Source: an uncultured Lamprocystis sp.
GTDB taxonomy: Bacteria; Pseudomonadota; Gammaproteobacteria; Chromatiales; Chromatiaceae
Length of the DNA: 46,664 bases
Reading direction: 5' to 3'
Assembly: GCF_903933125.1 (NCBI RefSeq)
Contig: NZ_CAIZIZ010000126.1
Coordinates: 1 to 46,664, forward strand
Shown here piece by piece: positions 20,479 through 28,661 of the stretch. Each line of letters opens with the position of its first letter. Position 1 is the first letter of the stretch. The notes under the pieces are model-generated. The model saw only the letters and a program-made list of their open reading frames with translations. It did not search any database and was not told the origin of the DNA. Both the position numbers and the translations under genes were made by a program.

Positions 20479-21270
20479 CTACTCGAACACGCCAAAGCGC
20501 CGGGCCGTGGCTGAACCCAGGATCTGCGGCGTCTGGCCCAGGCGGGAACTGGGCAGATACTCGCGGATGGCGTTGAACCAAATATCATAGTTGGCCGGCT
20601 TGCGTTCGCGCAGGGTCTTGAGCGCGTAATAGCTGAAGGCGCCGTTGGCCCGTCCCTGGAAGCTGGTGTCGTAGGAGTATTCGGTATCTTTGCAGCCGGC
20701 AAGCAGCAGGTCGCCGCCGGTGCGCCGCAGGCCGCTGACGACCCGCGGGGCTTGCGCGGCGCGCCGCGGCAATTCGTCCTCTGGCATCCAGTCTTCCAGC
20801 GGCATGAAACGGGCGCGCGGCCCGCCGGCGTCCAGATCGTCCTCGCGCCCGCGGATCACCGAGCCCGAGTGGCAACTGTCGGAGAGGAACAGGAGACGGA
20901 CCCCCGTGCCGATGGCGGCGAACAGGGTGCGGATCTCATCGTCCAGGAGGGGGCCGCGGGTCCCGATATCATGGGGGCAGAGGGCCTCGTCGCGGCCGTC
21001 CGGCTCGTCGCCGGAGCTGTCCGGGACCCAGGTGCCATGACCGGAATAGGTCAACACCAGGGTGTCGCCCTCGCGCGCGGTCCCGATCAGGCCGCGGATG
21101 GCCGTGACCATCGCCGACTTGGTGGCCTGCCCATTCAGCAGCTTGGTGACTGAAAAGCCGCGTTTGCCCAGTTCCACTGCCCAGTCATTGGCATCGTTCA
21201 CGCACCCGGAAAGGTCGTTGTTGGTGCCCGGATAGTCGTTGATACCGATGCAGAGTGCCTTCTTATTCAT
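20479..21270 (-). CDS. Type I metacaspase (peptidase C14)
   Basis: This encodes 263 residues, essentially a bare caspase domain. It opens with KKALCIGINDYPG and LSGCVNDANDW, has catalytic His78 in TYSGHGTWVPD followed by GDEPDGRDEALCPHD (acidic residues typical of the calcium and P1-basic pocket), and catalytic Cys133 in LFLSDSCHSGSV. GRANGAFSYYALKTL and a YLPSSRLGQTPQILG tail match bacterial metacaspases. These enzymes cleave after Arg or Lys and act in regulated proteolysis or cell death. No signal peptide or sensor domain is seen, so activation must come from a partner. It lies on the same strand as, and 505 nt upstream of, the CHAT gene; the CHAT or hydrolase protein is an obvious candidate substrate, by inference. 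Confidence 0.92.
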   Translation of the reverse strand: MNKKALCIGINDYPGTNNDLSGCVNDANDWAVELGKRGFSVTKLLNGQATKSAMVTAIRGLIGTAREGDTLVLTYSGHGTWVPDSSGDEPDGRDEALCPHDIGTRGPLLDDEIRTLFAAIGTGVRLLFLSDSCHSGSVIRGREDDLDAGGPRARFMPLEDWMPEDELPRRAAQAPRVVSGLRRTGGDLLLAGCKDTEYSYDTSFQGRANGAFSYYALKTLRERKPANYDIWFNAIREYLPSSRLGQTPQILGSATARRFGVFE

Positions 21271-21341
21271 GGTGAGGATCTCAGTGCGTGGGTGAAAACG
21301 GTGCGCAGAGGCCGAGCATGGTATCGCCTTCGTACCTGATA

Positions 21342-21412
21342 TCCAGACAGACTCTTGATGTAGGGGCGGGTTTGAAACCCACTCCTACGTCCGGTTATCA
21401 CGTCCGACGGCT
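21342..21412. repeat. 71-nt dispersed repeat, copy A
   Basis: It matches 42924-42994 at most positions over the same length without gaps, centred on TGTAGGGGCGGGTTTGAAAC and GTCCGGTT-TCACGTCCGA. The centre is palindromic in copy B (GGGCGGGTTTGAAACCCGCC); here the right arm has decayed to ACCCACTCC. It sits 72 nt upstream of the metacaspase start. Confidence 0.8.
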
Positions 21413-21574
21413 GTACGATACCTGGCCCGCTGTGGATTGAGTTTGGTTGGTACAGGCCGGTTGCGCAAGATCAGGGATCGCGTGTCCGAGCCGGCCCAAT
21501 GCGCCTGTCGGTGTAGGAAACGGCTGACGCCTCGGCCTGCCGACGCATTGCCGCCGGAGTCGCGCCGCGAAACC

Positions 21575-21733
21575 CTACCGCAGACGCTGTGCCAGCCAAC
21601 TGTCCAGGGCATTGGCGAAGGCCTGTCGGTCCCTGGGACCCAGGGGAGCGGGGCTGCCGGTGTCGATGCCGCTGCCGCGCAGGGTGTCTATGATCGCCTT
21701 GGGGCAGGCGTCGGCGTCGACCTAGATCGGCAT
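21575..21733 (-). pseudogene. yaiI: Remnant of a YaiI/YqxD (UPF0178) gene
   Basis: Reading the minus strand from the ATG at 21733 gives MPI[22 protein letters not shown] and then [17 protein letters not shown], ending in [13 protein letters not shown] and a TAG at 21575. The beginning matches the family N-terminus (M-x-IWVDADACP) with Trp codon TGG changed to TAG. The rest matches the family C-terminus (DTLRASGI-TGGP--L-QRDRQAFA). The middle of about 100 residues is deleted in frame. Intact members are about 150 residues, so at 53 codons with an internal stop this is dead. The parent is a putative PIN-like protein. Confidence 0.8.
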
Positions 21734-21779
21734 GGGGATGAGGCTCCAAGCGGCGACCCGGGCGGGTCGCCGCTCGGTG

Positions 21780-24116
21780 TCAGGCCGGGGTTTCCTCGGT
21801 CTGACCCGCGGACGGTGCCGCGGTCAAGTCGGCAGCGGGCGCCGCCACGGCCGGTGCAGCCGGTTCGGCCGCGCCTTTCACCGCGGACGGAACAGTGGCC
21901 GCGACCGCGCTCTTGGGTTCCGGCAGCGGTTCATGGACCAGGATCAGGCCACCCAAGGGCGGCAAGGCGATCGGGATGGAGTGCGGCCGGCCCATCCAAC
22001 TGACTTCTTCCGACCGGACACCGCCCTGGTTGCCGACGTTACTGCCCCCGTAAACCTCGGCGTCCGAGTTCACCGCCTCGCGCCAGAATCCTGCCTGTGG
22101 GACACCGATGCGGTAATTGGTGCGCGGCACCGGGGTGAAGTTGAACACGGCGACGACCAAGGCCCCGCCGACACGGTCCTTGCGGACATAGCTCAGCACC
22201 GATTGGGAACTGTCGTGACAGTCGATCCATTCGAAGCCCGCGCCGTCGAAGTCCACTTCGTGCAGCGCCGGCTGTTCGCGGTAGAGTCGGTTGAGGTCGG
22301 AGACGATGGCGCTGAGGCCCTTGTGCTGGGGGCGCTCCAGCAGCGTCCAATCCAGGGCCTCGCCGAAGTTCCACTCTTTGCCCTGGCCGAACTCACACCC
22401 CTGGAACAGCAACTTCTTGCCGGGATACGAGAACATGAAGGTGTAGAGCAGACGCAGTGAGGCGAAGCGCTGCCAGGCATCACCCGGCATCTTGTCCAGC
22501 ATGGACTTCTTGCCGTGTACCACCTCGTCATGGGAGAAGGGCAGGACGAAGTTCTCGGTGAAGGCGTAGAGCAGGCCAAAGGTCAGCAGGTCATGGTGAT
22601 AATGGCGGTAAATCGGGTCCTTCTCCATGTAGGAGAGGGTGTCGTGCATCCAGCCCATGTTCCATTTCATGCTGAAGCCCAGGCCGCCGAGATAGGTCGG
22701 GCGCGAGACGGCCGGCCAGGCGGTCGATTCCTCGGCGATCATCAGGCTGCCGGGATGCTGCTCGTGCGTGACCGCGTTGAGCTGACGAATGAAGTCGACT
22801 GCTTCCAGGTTCTCGTTGCCGCCGTATTTGTTCGGGACCCACTCACCGGCCTTGCGCGAGTAGTCGAGGTATAGCATGGAGGCAACCGCGTCGACGCGCA
22901 GTCCGTCGATGTGAAACTCGGCCAGCCAGTACAGTGCGCTGGAGAGCAGGAAATTCTTCACCTCGTTACGGCCGAAGTTGAAGATCAGGGTGCCCCAGTC
23001 GCGATGCTCGCCCAATCGCGGGTCGGCGTGCTCATAGAGTGCCGTGCCGTCGAAACGGGCCAGGGCATAGGCATCCTTGGGGAAGTGGGCGGGCACCCAG
23101 TCGAGCAGCACGCCGATGCCGTGACTGTGCAGGTGATCGACAAAGAAACGGAAGTCGTCCGGGGTGCCGTGGCGGCTGGTCGGCGCGAAGTAGCCGGTGC
23201 ACTGGTAGCCCCAGGAGGCATCCAGCGGGTGCTCGGTGATCGGCAGCAGCTCAATATGGGTAAAGCCCAATGCAAGCGCGTATTCCGCGAGCTGGACTGC
23301 CAGCTCGCGGTAATTCATGAAGTTGCCTTCTTCATCCCGCTGCCAGGAGCCAAGGTGAATCTCGTAGATGGAGAAGGGGCGACGCTGCCAGTCCATCGCC
23401 GCCCGTTCTTTCAGCCAGGCGGCGTCCCGCCATTGGTAATCGCTCGGGGCCATGATCAGCCCGGCGGTTTCCGGGCGCGCCTGGAAGGCGTTGGCATAGG
23501 GATCGATCTTGACGTGGGCGTTGCCGGCATGGTCGCGGATTTCGTACTTGTAGTACCCGCCCGCCCCGATGCCGGGGATGAACAGCTCCCAGACCCCGGA
23601 ACCGCCGCGCACCCGCATGGTGTGGGCGCGCCCGTCCCAGTGGTTGAAGTCGCCCACCACGCTGACGCGCTCGGCGTTAGGTGCCCAGACGGCGAACTGG
23701 ACGCCGCTGATGCCGTCCACCTCGCTCAGGTGCGCGCCGAGAAAACGGAAGGCGTCCCAATGCTTGCCCTCACCGAAGAGATGCAAGTCGAGGTCGCCGA
23801 GTTGGGGCGGGAAGCAGTAGGGGTCATAGGCCACACCCTGGATGCCGGCCTTGTCCTCCCAGCTCAGGCGGTAGCGCTCGGGAACTTGCGACGCCTCGCC
23901 TTCCCAGGTGAACAGGTCGGTGCCCTCGATCCGGGTCAGTTCCGCGTCGGCTTCGACGACGCGAACGCACTGGGCACGCGGCAGGAAGGCGCGGACCGTG
24001 ACACGATCACCGGCCGCATGCCGTCCCAGTACCTCAAAGGGGTCGTGGTGACGGGCCTCGACGATTCGCGCGAGCGGCTCGGGAAGCTTGGGGGCGGCGG
24101 GCTTGGGGGTGGTCAT
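21780..24116 (-). CDS. glgB: 1,4-alpha-glucan branching enzyme
   Basis: This encodes 778 residues (E. coli GlgB is 728). It makes alpha-1,6 branches in glycogen. The start is fixed by a strong GGAGG site 11 nt upstream. Two N-terminal beta-sandwich modules come first (about 1-110 and 130-220, the second with [11 protein letters not shown]). The GH13 barrel follows, with nucleophile Asp409 in GLRVDAV, acid/base Glu462 in MIAEEST and the third acidic residue in [10 protein letters not shown] near 530. The alpha-amylase C-terminal domain ends around 725. The last 50 residues are an unusual Ala/Pro-rich tail absent from E. coli GlgB. It is divergent from glgC, with 142 bp between starts. Confidence 0.96.
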   Translation of the reverse strand: MTTPKPAAPKLPEPLARIVEARHHDPFEVLGRHAAGDRVTVRAFLPRAQCVRVVEADAELTRIEGTDLFTWEGEASQVPERYRLSWEDKAGIQGVAYDPYCFPPQLGDLDLHLFGEGKHWDAFRFLGAHLSEVDGISGVQFAVWAPNAERVSVVGDFNHWDGRAHTMRVRGGSGVWELFIPGIGAGGYYKYEIRDHAGNAHVKIDPYANAFQARPETAGLIMAPSDYQWRDAAWLKERAAMDWQRRPFSIYEIHLGSWQRDEEGNFMNYRELAVQLAEYALALGFTHIELLPITEHPLDASWGYQCTGYFAPTSRHGTPDDFRFFVDHLHSHGIGVLLDWVPAHFPKDAYALARFDGTALYEHADPRLGEHRDWGTLIFNFGRNEVKNFLLSSALYWLAEFHIDGLRVDAVASMLYLDYSRKAGEWVPNKYGGNENLEAVDFIRQLNAVTHEQHPGSLMIAEESTAWPAVSRPTYLGGLGFSMKWNMGWMHDTLSYMEKDPIYRHYHHDLLTFGLLYAFTENFVLPFSHDEVVHGKKSMLDKMPGDAWQRFASLRLLYTFMFSYPGKKLLFQGCEFGQGKEWNFGEALDWTLLERPQHKGLSAIVSDLNRLYREQPALHEVDFDGAGFEWIDCHDSSQSVLSYVRKDRVGGALVVAVFNFTPVPRTNYRIGVPQAGFWREAVNSDAEVYGGSNVGNQGGVRSEEVSWMGRPHSIPIALPPLGGLILVHEPLPEPKSAVAATVPSAVKGAAEPAAPAVAAPAADLTAAPSAGQTEETPA

Positions 24117-24202
24117 TGTGATTTTATCCTCCGCGAGTGGATGCCTCGACGACTTCGGATGGTACCATAAGGCTGTCGGCGGGGACGCCCCAGTGCCGAC
24201 CA

Positions 24203-24240
24203 ATGATCAAAACGACGATCAACCGATGATCATCACGACG
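24203..24240. promoter_or_regulatory. Direct repeat in the glgB-glgC control region
   Basis: ATGATCAAAACGACG (24203-24217) and ATGATCATCACGACG (24226-24240) match at 13 of 15 positions with a 23-nt period, about two helical turns. The pair lies between the divergent glgB and glgC starts, 18 nt before the glgC ATG. It is a candidate operator; no regulator can be named. Confidence 0.35.
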
Positions 24241-24258
24241 GTTCCACCAGGAGGATCT

Positions 24259-25530
24259 ATGTCGGCATCGAACCCAAGGTTCGTCAGCCGCCTGACCCGC
24301 AACACGCTGGCCCTCATCCTGGCCGGCGGGCGGGGCTCGCGTCTCAAGCATCTTACCGCCTGGCGCTCCAAGCCGGCGGTTCCCTTCGGCGGCAAGTTCC
24401 GCATCGTCGACTTTCCGCTGTCGAACTGCATCAACTCGGGCATCCGGCGGATCGGCGTGCTCACGCAGTACAAGGCCCACTCCCTGATTCTGCACATCCA
24501 GAAGGGGTGGGGGTTCCTGCGCGGCGAATTCGGCGAATTCGTCGAGCTGTGGCCGGCGCAGCAGCGGGTGGCCGAGACCTCCTGGTACGCCGGCACCGCG
24601 GATGCCGTCTTCCAGAACCTGGATATCATCCGCAACCACAATCCGGACTATGTCCTGATTCTGGCCGGCGATCACGTCTATAAGATGGATTACGGGGCCA
24701 TGATCGCCCAGCATGTCGAGAGCGGTGCCGACATGACGGTGGGCTGCGTCGAGGTGGAGCGGGAGCGCGCCCTCGAGTTCGGCATCATGACCGCCGAGGC
24801 GGACGGTCGGGTGATCGGCTTTCAGGAAAAGCCGGACGTGCCGGATACCATCCCCGGACAACCAGATCGCTGTCTGGCCTCCATGGGGATTTATGTCTTC
24901 AATCGCGGCTTCCTGTTTGAGCAGTTGATCAAAGACGCGGATACCAAGGATTCTTCCCATGATTTTGGCAAGGACATCATCCCCGGCGTCATCGCCCGCT
25001 ATCGGGTGATGGTGCACCGTTTCCGCGACCCGCGCAGCGGCGAGCAAGCCTACTGGCGTGACGTGGGAACCCTGGATGCCTTCTGGGAGGCCAATCTGGA
25101 GTTGATCGGTGTGACTCCGCCGCTCAATCTCTACGACCGGGACTGGCCCATTTGGACCTATCAGGAGCAGTTACCGCCCGCCAAATTCGTCTTCGATGAT
25201 GATGATCGGCGCGGCATGGCGGTGGACTCGATGGTCTCCGGCGGCTGCGTCATCTCCGGGTCCACGGTGCGGCACTCGCTGCTGTTCTCCAACGTCCGCG
25301 TCAACTCATACGCCTACGTTCAAGACTCGGTGTTCCTGCCGGACGTGGAGATCGGCCGCAGTTGCCGTATTCGCAATACCATCATCGACCGCTTCTGCTC
25401 GATTCCCGAGGGGAGTGTCATTGGCTTCGATGCCGCGGCGGACCGCCGCGCCGGGTATTTCGTTACGGAACGAGGGATTACCCTGGTCTCTCCCGAAATG
25501 CTCGGTCAGGGAATCAACCAGATTCGCTGA
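24259..25530 (+). CDS. glgC: Glucose-1-phosphate adenylyltransferase (ADP-glucose pyrophosphorylase)
   Basis: This encodes 423 residues (E. coli 431). It makes ADP-glucose from ATP and glucose-1-phosphate, the committed and regulated step of glycogen synthesis. [16 protein letters not shown] is the nucleotide loop, [16 protein letters not shown] the conserved block after it, [14 protein letters not shown] contains the metal-binding Asp, and GFQEKPD carries the substrate-binding Lys. The C-terminal left-handed beta-helix starts near residue 300. AGGAGG 4 nt upstream of the ATG sets the start; an in-frame ATG earlier (MIITTVPP) is less likely. Divergent from glgB, unlike the co-directional glgBXCAP order of E. 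coli. Confidence 0.96.
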   Translation: MSASNPRFVSRLTRNTLALILAGGRGSRLKHLTAWRSKPAVPFGGKFRIVDFPLSNCINSGIRRIGVLTQYKAHSLILHIQKGWGFLRGEFGEFVELWPAQQRVAETSWYAGTADAVFQNLDIIRNHNPDYVLILAGDHVYKMDYGAMIAQHVESGADMTVGCVEVERERALEFGIMTAEADGRVIGFQEKPDVPDTIPGQPDRCLASMGIYVFNRGFLFEQLIKDADTKDSSHDFGKDIIPGVIARYRVMVHRFRDPRSGEQAYWRDVGTLDAFWEANLELIGVTPPLNLYDRDWPIWTYQEQLPPAKFVFDDDDRRGMAVDSMVSGGCVISGSTVRHSLLFSNVRVNSYAYVQDSVFLPDVEIGRSCRIRNTIIDRFCSIPEGSVIGFDAAADRRAGYFVTERGITLVSPEMLGQGINQIR

Positions 25531-25698
25531 CGTTGCGTCGGTTCCCGCGATCGTCCCGGACGGCGTTGATCGTCGTCCGGCGGGGGCGCCCCGTAGCGGT
25601 CTTGGGTCCGCGCCCGGGTGCGATCAAAACTGATGTGTTGACGAAAATCCGTAGGCTACGCATCGCGTACCCGCCAGGCCGAAGCAACTTACACTCCC

Positions 25699-25770
25699 TG
25701 TCGTTGTCGTAATCGAGATCCGGGCTGCTCATGCCCAAACTGATTCGCTTCTCCGATTACGACAACGACA
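25699..25770. repeat. 17-bp inverted repeat with 38-nt loop
   Basis: TGTCGTTGTCGTAATCG at 25699-25715 is the exact reverse complement of 25754-25770. The right arm extends into a GACAAC hexanucleotide run. Read as plus-strand protein from an ATG at 25731, it encodes a very short MPKLIRFSDYDNDNDRD peptide; I do not call this a gene. It lies in the gene-free interval after glgC. Confidence 0.7.
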
Positions 25771-25850
25771 ACGACCGCGATGCCAAAGGCGTTCACTAAC
25801 GGACTTGTCTACGGGCCTCGATCAAGATTCCGGCCACTTGGGCTCGCTGG

Positions 25851-25909
25851 GTGCGTAGTCAGGCCATCCTGGCCTGACACCGTCAGGGCTGGAAGCCCTG
25901 ACTACGCAC
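25851..25909. repeat. Nested palindrome (REP-like)
   Basis: GTGCGTAGTCAGG at 25851 pairs with CCTGACTACGCAC ending at 25909, and the central sequences form two smaller hairpins (GGCC-ATCCT-GGCC and CAGGGCT-GGA-AGCCCTG). This is the architecture of a REP/BIME-like unit. It is 43 nt from the ppiD stop codon and may end that transcript. Confidence 0.7.
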
Positions 25910-25951
25910 GCCGCTGGCCGGGTTTACGATCAAGGCCTGTCTACGCGCTTC

Positions 25952-27889
25952 TCAGCCTTCGCTGCCCTCGGCCGACGCCGTGAGAGCCTTGCGCTCGATC
26001 TTGGCGCGGGCCTCCATATCCTTGAGCACAGCGTCGAAGGCCTGGCGCCCCAGCAACTGACCGAGCATCGACGCTGGGTCGGCGGCCGTTGGTGCCCCTC
26101 CGGTCGGTTCGACCGGGCCATCTTCGACCTTGCTCACCCGCACGATGGCCGCATCGCCGTTTTCGAGGGTGGCGGTGCCGATGCTGGCACTTGTTGCGGC
26201 GGCCGGGATCGGGAGCGTGAAGGCAGTCGTGCGCACGGCAGCGGGAAGCTTGGGGTCATTGCGGCCGACCAGCCCGGACTCCTCGACTTTTCCCTCGCCC
26301 GCTACGGCCGACCAGTCCGCGCCGCCGCGGAGTTGATCCGCGCCGGCGCTCGCTGCCTCCGCGGCGAGTGTGCGTGCGCGCTCCTTGCGCAGGTCGGCGA
26401 CGATCTCTTCGCGCACTTCGTCCAGTGGCCGGGTCGTGGCCTCGCGGTGATCCACGACACGCACCACCACGGCTTGTAGCACGTCCTTTTCGGGTTCGAT
26501 CAAGTCGCTGTTGCGACCCTCGTTGAGGACCTCGTCGCTGAATGCGGCGCCGGTCACCTTCGGGTGACCCAGCACGCCCTCACCACCCTGACGGCCGATC
26601 CAGTCGCTGTGCTGGATCTCCAGGCCGAGTTCTTGGGCCGCCGGATCCAGGCTGTCCGCCGACTCATAGACGACGTTCGCCAGGCGCTCCCCCAGGTCGT
26701 AGAACATGGACTCGGCCTGCTGCTTTGCCAGTTCCCCACGCAGTTGCTCGCGGACTTCCTCAAACGGTTTGACGGCAGCGGGGGTAATGGCTTCCACCTG
26801 AATCAGGTGGTAGCCAAAACGGCTGCGCACCGGCTCGCTGAGGTCGCCGACGGGCAAAGAAAAAGCCGATTGTTCAAAGGCCGGGTCCATCATGCCCTTC
26901 TCGATCTCGCCTAAAGACCCGCCCTGGGCGGCGCTTCCGGGATCCTTGGAGGCCGCCTTGGCGACCACCTCGAAGGTCTCGCCGCCCTGGATGCGTTGGC
27001 GGACGGACAGGCTCTCGGTCAGTACGGCCGCGGCGGTCGCCTCGTCGGCGTCTTGCGGGAGCGTGAGCAGGATGTGCCGGACACGGCGCCGCTCCGGCTG
27101 GCCGAAACGGGTCTGGTCCGTGTCATAGAGGCGGCGTATCTCGTCGTCTGAGACCTGGTTTTTCGCGGCCAGTCCGCCTACGTCCAGCACCAGATAATCC
27201 AGCTTCACCTGCTCGGGGATCTGGAAGCGCGCCGTGTTTGCTTCATAGAAGGCGGTGATCGCCGCCTCGTCGATGGGGTCCTGTCCCTGGAAACGCTCGA
27301 GCGGCAGTCGCAGCCAGCTCACCTCGCGCTGCTGTTTGGTCAGCCGTTGGTACTGGGACCGCTCGGCTTTAGTCACCAGTTCGCTGCCGGTGACCGCCCG
27401 AATCAGTTGGCTGCCGATGATCCGCTGGCGCAATTGCGCCTCGAACATGGCGGGTGATTGGCCCTGGTACTGAAGGATTTGCTCGTAGGAGGCATGGTCG
27501 AAGCGACCATCCTTCTGGAACGCCGGCTCCATGAGGATCTGGGCACGCAGATCCTGGTCCGACACGCGCAGACCCATGCGGTTGGCGATATCGGTCAGGA
27601 GTGTCTCGCGGATCATCTCCTCGAGCACCTCGCGGCGCAGGCGCTGATCGTCGAACTGGGCGGGGTCGTAGGCGGCGCCGAGGCGTTCACGCAATTGGAT
27701 GCGTGCGGTCTGAACCCGTCGATCGAGTTCACGTTCGAGGATGTCATTCCCATTCACCGAGGCCGCCACCGGTTCACCGCCGACGTCGAGATAGGAACTG
27801 ATACCCCAGAGGGCAAACGGGATACTGATCAAGATGATGATGGTCCAGGCGATCCAGCCGTGGGCGCGGTCCCGGATGGTCTGCAGCAT
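25952..27889 (-). CDS. ppiD: Membrane-anchored periplasmic folding factor PpiD
   Basis: This encodes 645 residues (E. coli PpiD is 623). PpiD is a chaperone of the inner membrane that meets newly exported proteins at the SecYEG exit. One transmembrane helix (about residues 11-32, AWTIIILISIPFALWGISSY) anchors it. A SurA-like N-terminal chaperone domain runs to about 260. A parvulin (PPIC) domain follows at about 267-373 (RRVRHILLTLP ... GGSLGEIEKGMMDPAFEQSAFSL). A C-terminal helical domain completes the architecture. The start MLQTIRDRAHG is the family N-terminus. It follows hupB and the tRNAs on the same strand, the order seen in many gammaproteobacteria, but behind a terminator. Confidence 0.93.
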   Translation of the reverse strand: MLQTIRDRAHGWIAWTIIILISIPFALWGISSYLDVGGEPVAASVNGNDILERELDRRVQTARIQLRERLGAAYDPAQFDDQRLRREVLEEMIRETLLTDIANRMGLRVSDQDLRAQILMEPAFQKDGRFDHASYEQILQYQGQSPAMFEAQLRQRIIGSQLIRAVTGSELVTKAERSQYQRLTKQQREVSWLRLPLERFQGQDPIDEAAITAFYEANTARFQIPEQVKLDYLVLDVGGLAAKNQVSDDEIRRLYDTDQTRFGQPERRRVRHILLTLPQDADEATAAAVLTESLSVRQRIQGGETFEVVAKAASKDPGSAAQGGSLGEIEKGMMDPAFEQSAFSLPVGDLSEPVRSRFGYHLIQVEAITPAAVKPFEEVREQLRGELAKQQAESMFYDLGERLANVVYESADSLDPAAQELGLEIQHSDWIGRQGGEGVLGHPKVTGAAFSDEVLNEGRNSDLIEPEKDVLQAVVVRVVDHREATTRPLDEVREEIVADLRKERARTLAAEAASAGADQLRGGADWSAVAGEGKVEESGLVGRNDPKLPAAVRTTAFTLPIPAAATSASIGTATLENGDAAIVRVSKVEDGPVEPTGGAPTAADPASMLGQLLGRQAFDAVLKDMEARAKIERKALTASAEGSEG

Positions 27890-27982
27890 GTCTCTATACT
27901 CGCACGGGGTCTTGATAATGGAACGGCACCGCCGCCGACAGCGTCGGTGACCGGGGCACCGCGGGATAGCGTGAAATCGACA

Positions 27983-28017
27983 CAAACGAAAACGGGGTAT
28001 CCAGGACGGATACCCCG
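27983..28017 (-). terminator. Rho-independent terminator after the tRNA genes
   Basis: On the minus strand, CGGGGTATCC and GGATACCCCG (plus coordinates 28008-28017 and 27993-28002) form a perfect 10-bp stem with a 5-nt loop, followed by TTTTCGTTT. It is 11 nt past the tRNA-Asp 3' end and would close the hupB-tRNA transcript, implying a separate promoter for ppiD. Confidence 0.85.
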
Positions 28018-28027
28018 CATCTTGTGT

Positions 28028-28104
28028 TGGCGGAGCGGACGGGGCTCGAACCCGCGACCCCCGGCGTGACAGGCCGGTATTCTAACCAACTGAACTACCG
28101 CTCC
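28028..28104 (-). tRNA. tRNA-Asp (GTC)
   Basis: A 77-nt cloverleaf. The 7-bp acceptor stem is GGAGCGG/CCGCTCC, the anticodon loop CTGTCAC gives GTC, and the T-arm has GGGTTCGAGCCCC. The 3' CCA is encoded. The sequence is very close to E. coli tRNA-Asp. Confidence 0.97.
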
Positions 28105-28106
28105 CT

Positions 28107-28182
28107 TGGTGGGTGCTGCAGGGATCGAACCTGCGACCCTCGCCTTGTAAGGGCGATGCTCTCCCAGCTGAGCTAAGCACCC
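28107..28182 (-). tRNA. tRNA-Val (TAC)
   Basis: A 76-nt cloverleaf. The acceptor stem is GGGTGCT/AGCACCC, the anticodon loop CTTACAA gives TAC, the T-arm has AGGTTCGATCCCT, and the 3' CCA is encoded. It is 2 nt from tRNA-Asp and 13 nt after hupB, so all three are probably one transcript. Confidence 0.97.
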
Positions 28183-28195
28183 TAAAGACGAACGC

Positions 28196-28468
28196 TTATT
28201 GTATCGCGTCCTTCAGGGCTTTGCCAGCCTTAAAGCCCGGGTTTTTCGATGCAGCAATCTCAATGGCAGCGCCGGTCTGGGGGTTGCGTCCGGCGCGCGC
28301 GGCGCGCTTCTTCACCGAGAAGGTCCCAAAGCCGATGATGGAGACCGTGTCTCCATTTTTCAGAGCGACGGCGATTGCGTCGGTCAACGCATCGAGTGCC
28401 CGGCCAGCCGCGGCCGGCGGGATATCACCCGCTTCCGCCATCGCCTTAATCAGATCCGATTTATTCAT
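28196..28468 (-). CDS. hupB: DNA-binding protein HU
   Basis: This encodes 90 residues, the standard HU length. HU is a nucleoid protein that bends DNA as a dimer. The N-terminus [17 protein letters not shown], the central [21 protein letters not shown] and the C-terminal [16 protein letters not shown] are characteristic; the arm residues Arg and Pro of RNPQTG intercalate DNA. A GGGGGA ribosome binding site precedes the start. It stands 193 nt after lon and before tRNA-Val. It could be named hupB by its position downstream of lon; the sequence alone does not separate HU alpha from beta. Confidence 0.95.
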   Translation of the reverse strand: MNKSDLIKAMAEAGDIPPAAAGRALDALTDAIAVALKNGDTVSIIGFGTFSVKKRAARAGRNPQTGAAIEIAASKNPGFKAGKALKDAIQ

Positions 28469-28661
28469 TCATTCCCCCAATGTCGTGACCACTGCTCTGC
28501 GAGCAAACCATGTCCTGCCCCGCGTGCGATCGGTCGAGGCCCCGTCAGTATAAGTCTGGCAACCGAAACCGGAGGCACCGCGCGCGTTCTCGAATCCTAA
28601 AGCGGACTCCGTAACGGGGCAACCCGGTTTCGCCGACTCTGCCCAAGAAACGTCGAAAAAA

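Larger units (their letters stand above)
21271..21779. other. Interval between metacaspase and glgB
   Basis: Apart from the dispersed repeat (21342-21412) and the yaiI remnant (21575-21733), this 509-nt stretch holds no supported gene. The metacaspase promoter must lie between 21271 and about 21350, but no convincing -10/-35 pair was seen. No terminator with a T-run was found after glgB. Confidence 0.4.
25531..25951. other. Gene-free interval between glgC and ppiD
   Basis: This is the 421-nt convergent gap between glgC (plus) and ppiD (minus). It holds the palindromes at 25699-25770 and 25851-25909. Small open frames exist, including one reading DYDNDR on the minus strand, but they reflect the repeat. 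No terminator with a T-run was seen. Confidence 0.45.

Noticed and set aside
25514-25738. 74-residue minus-strand frame with DYDNDR
   Set aside because: It arises from the inverted repeat at 25699 and has no ribosome binding site.
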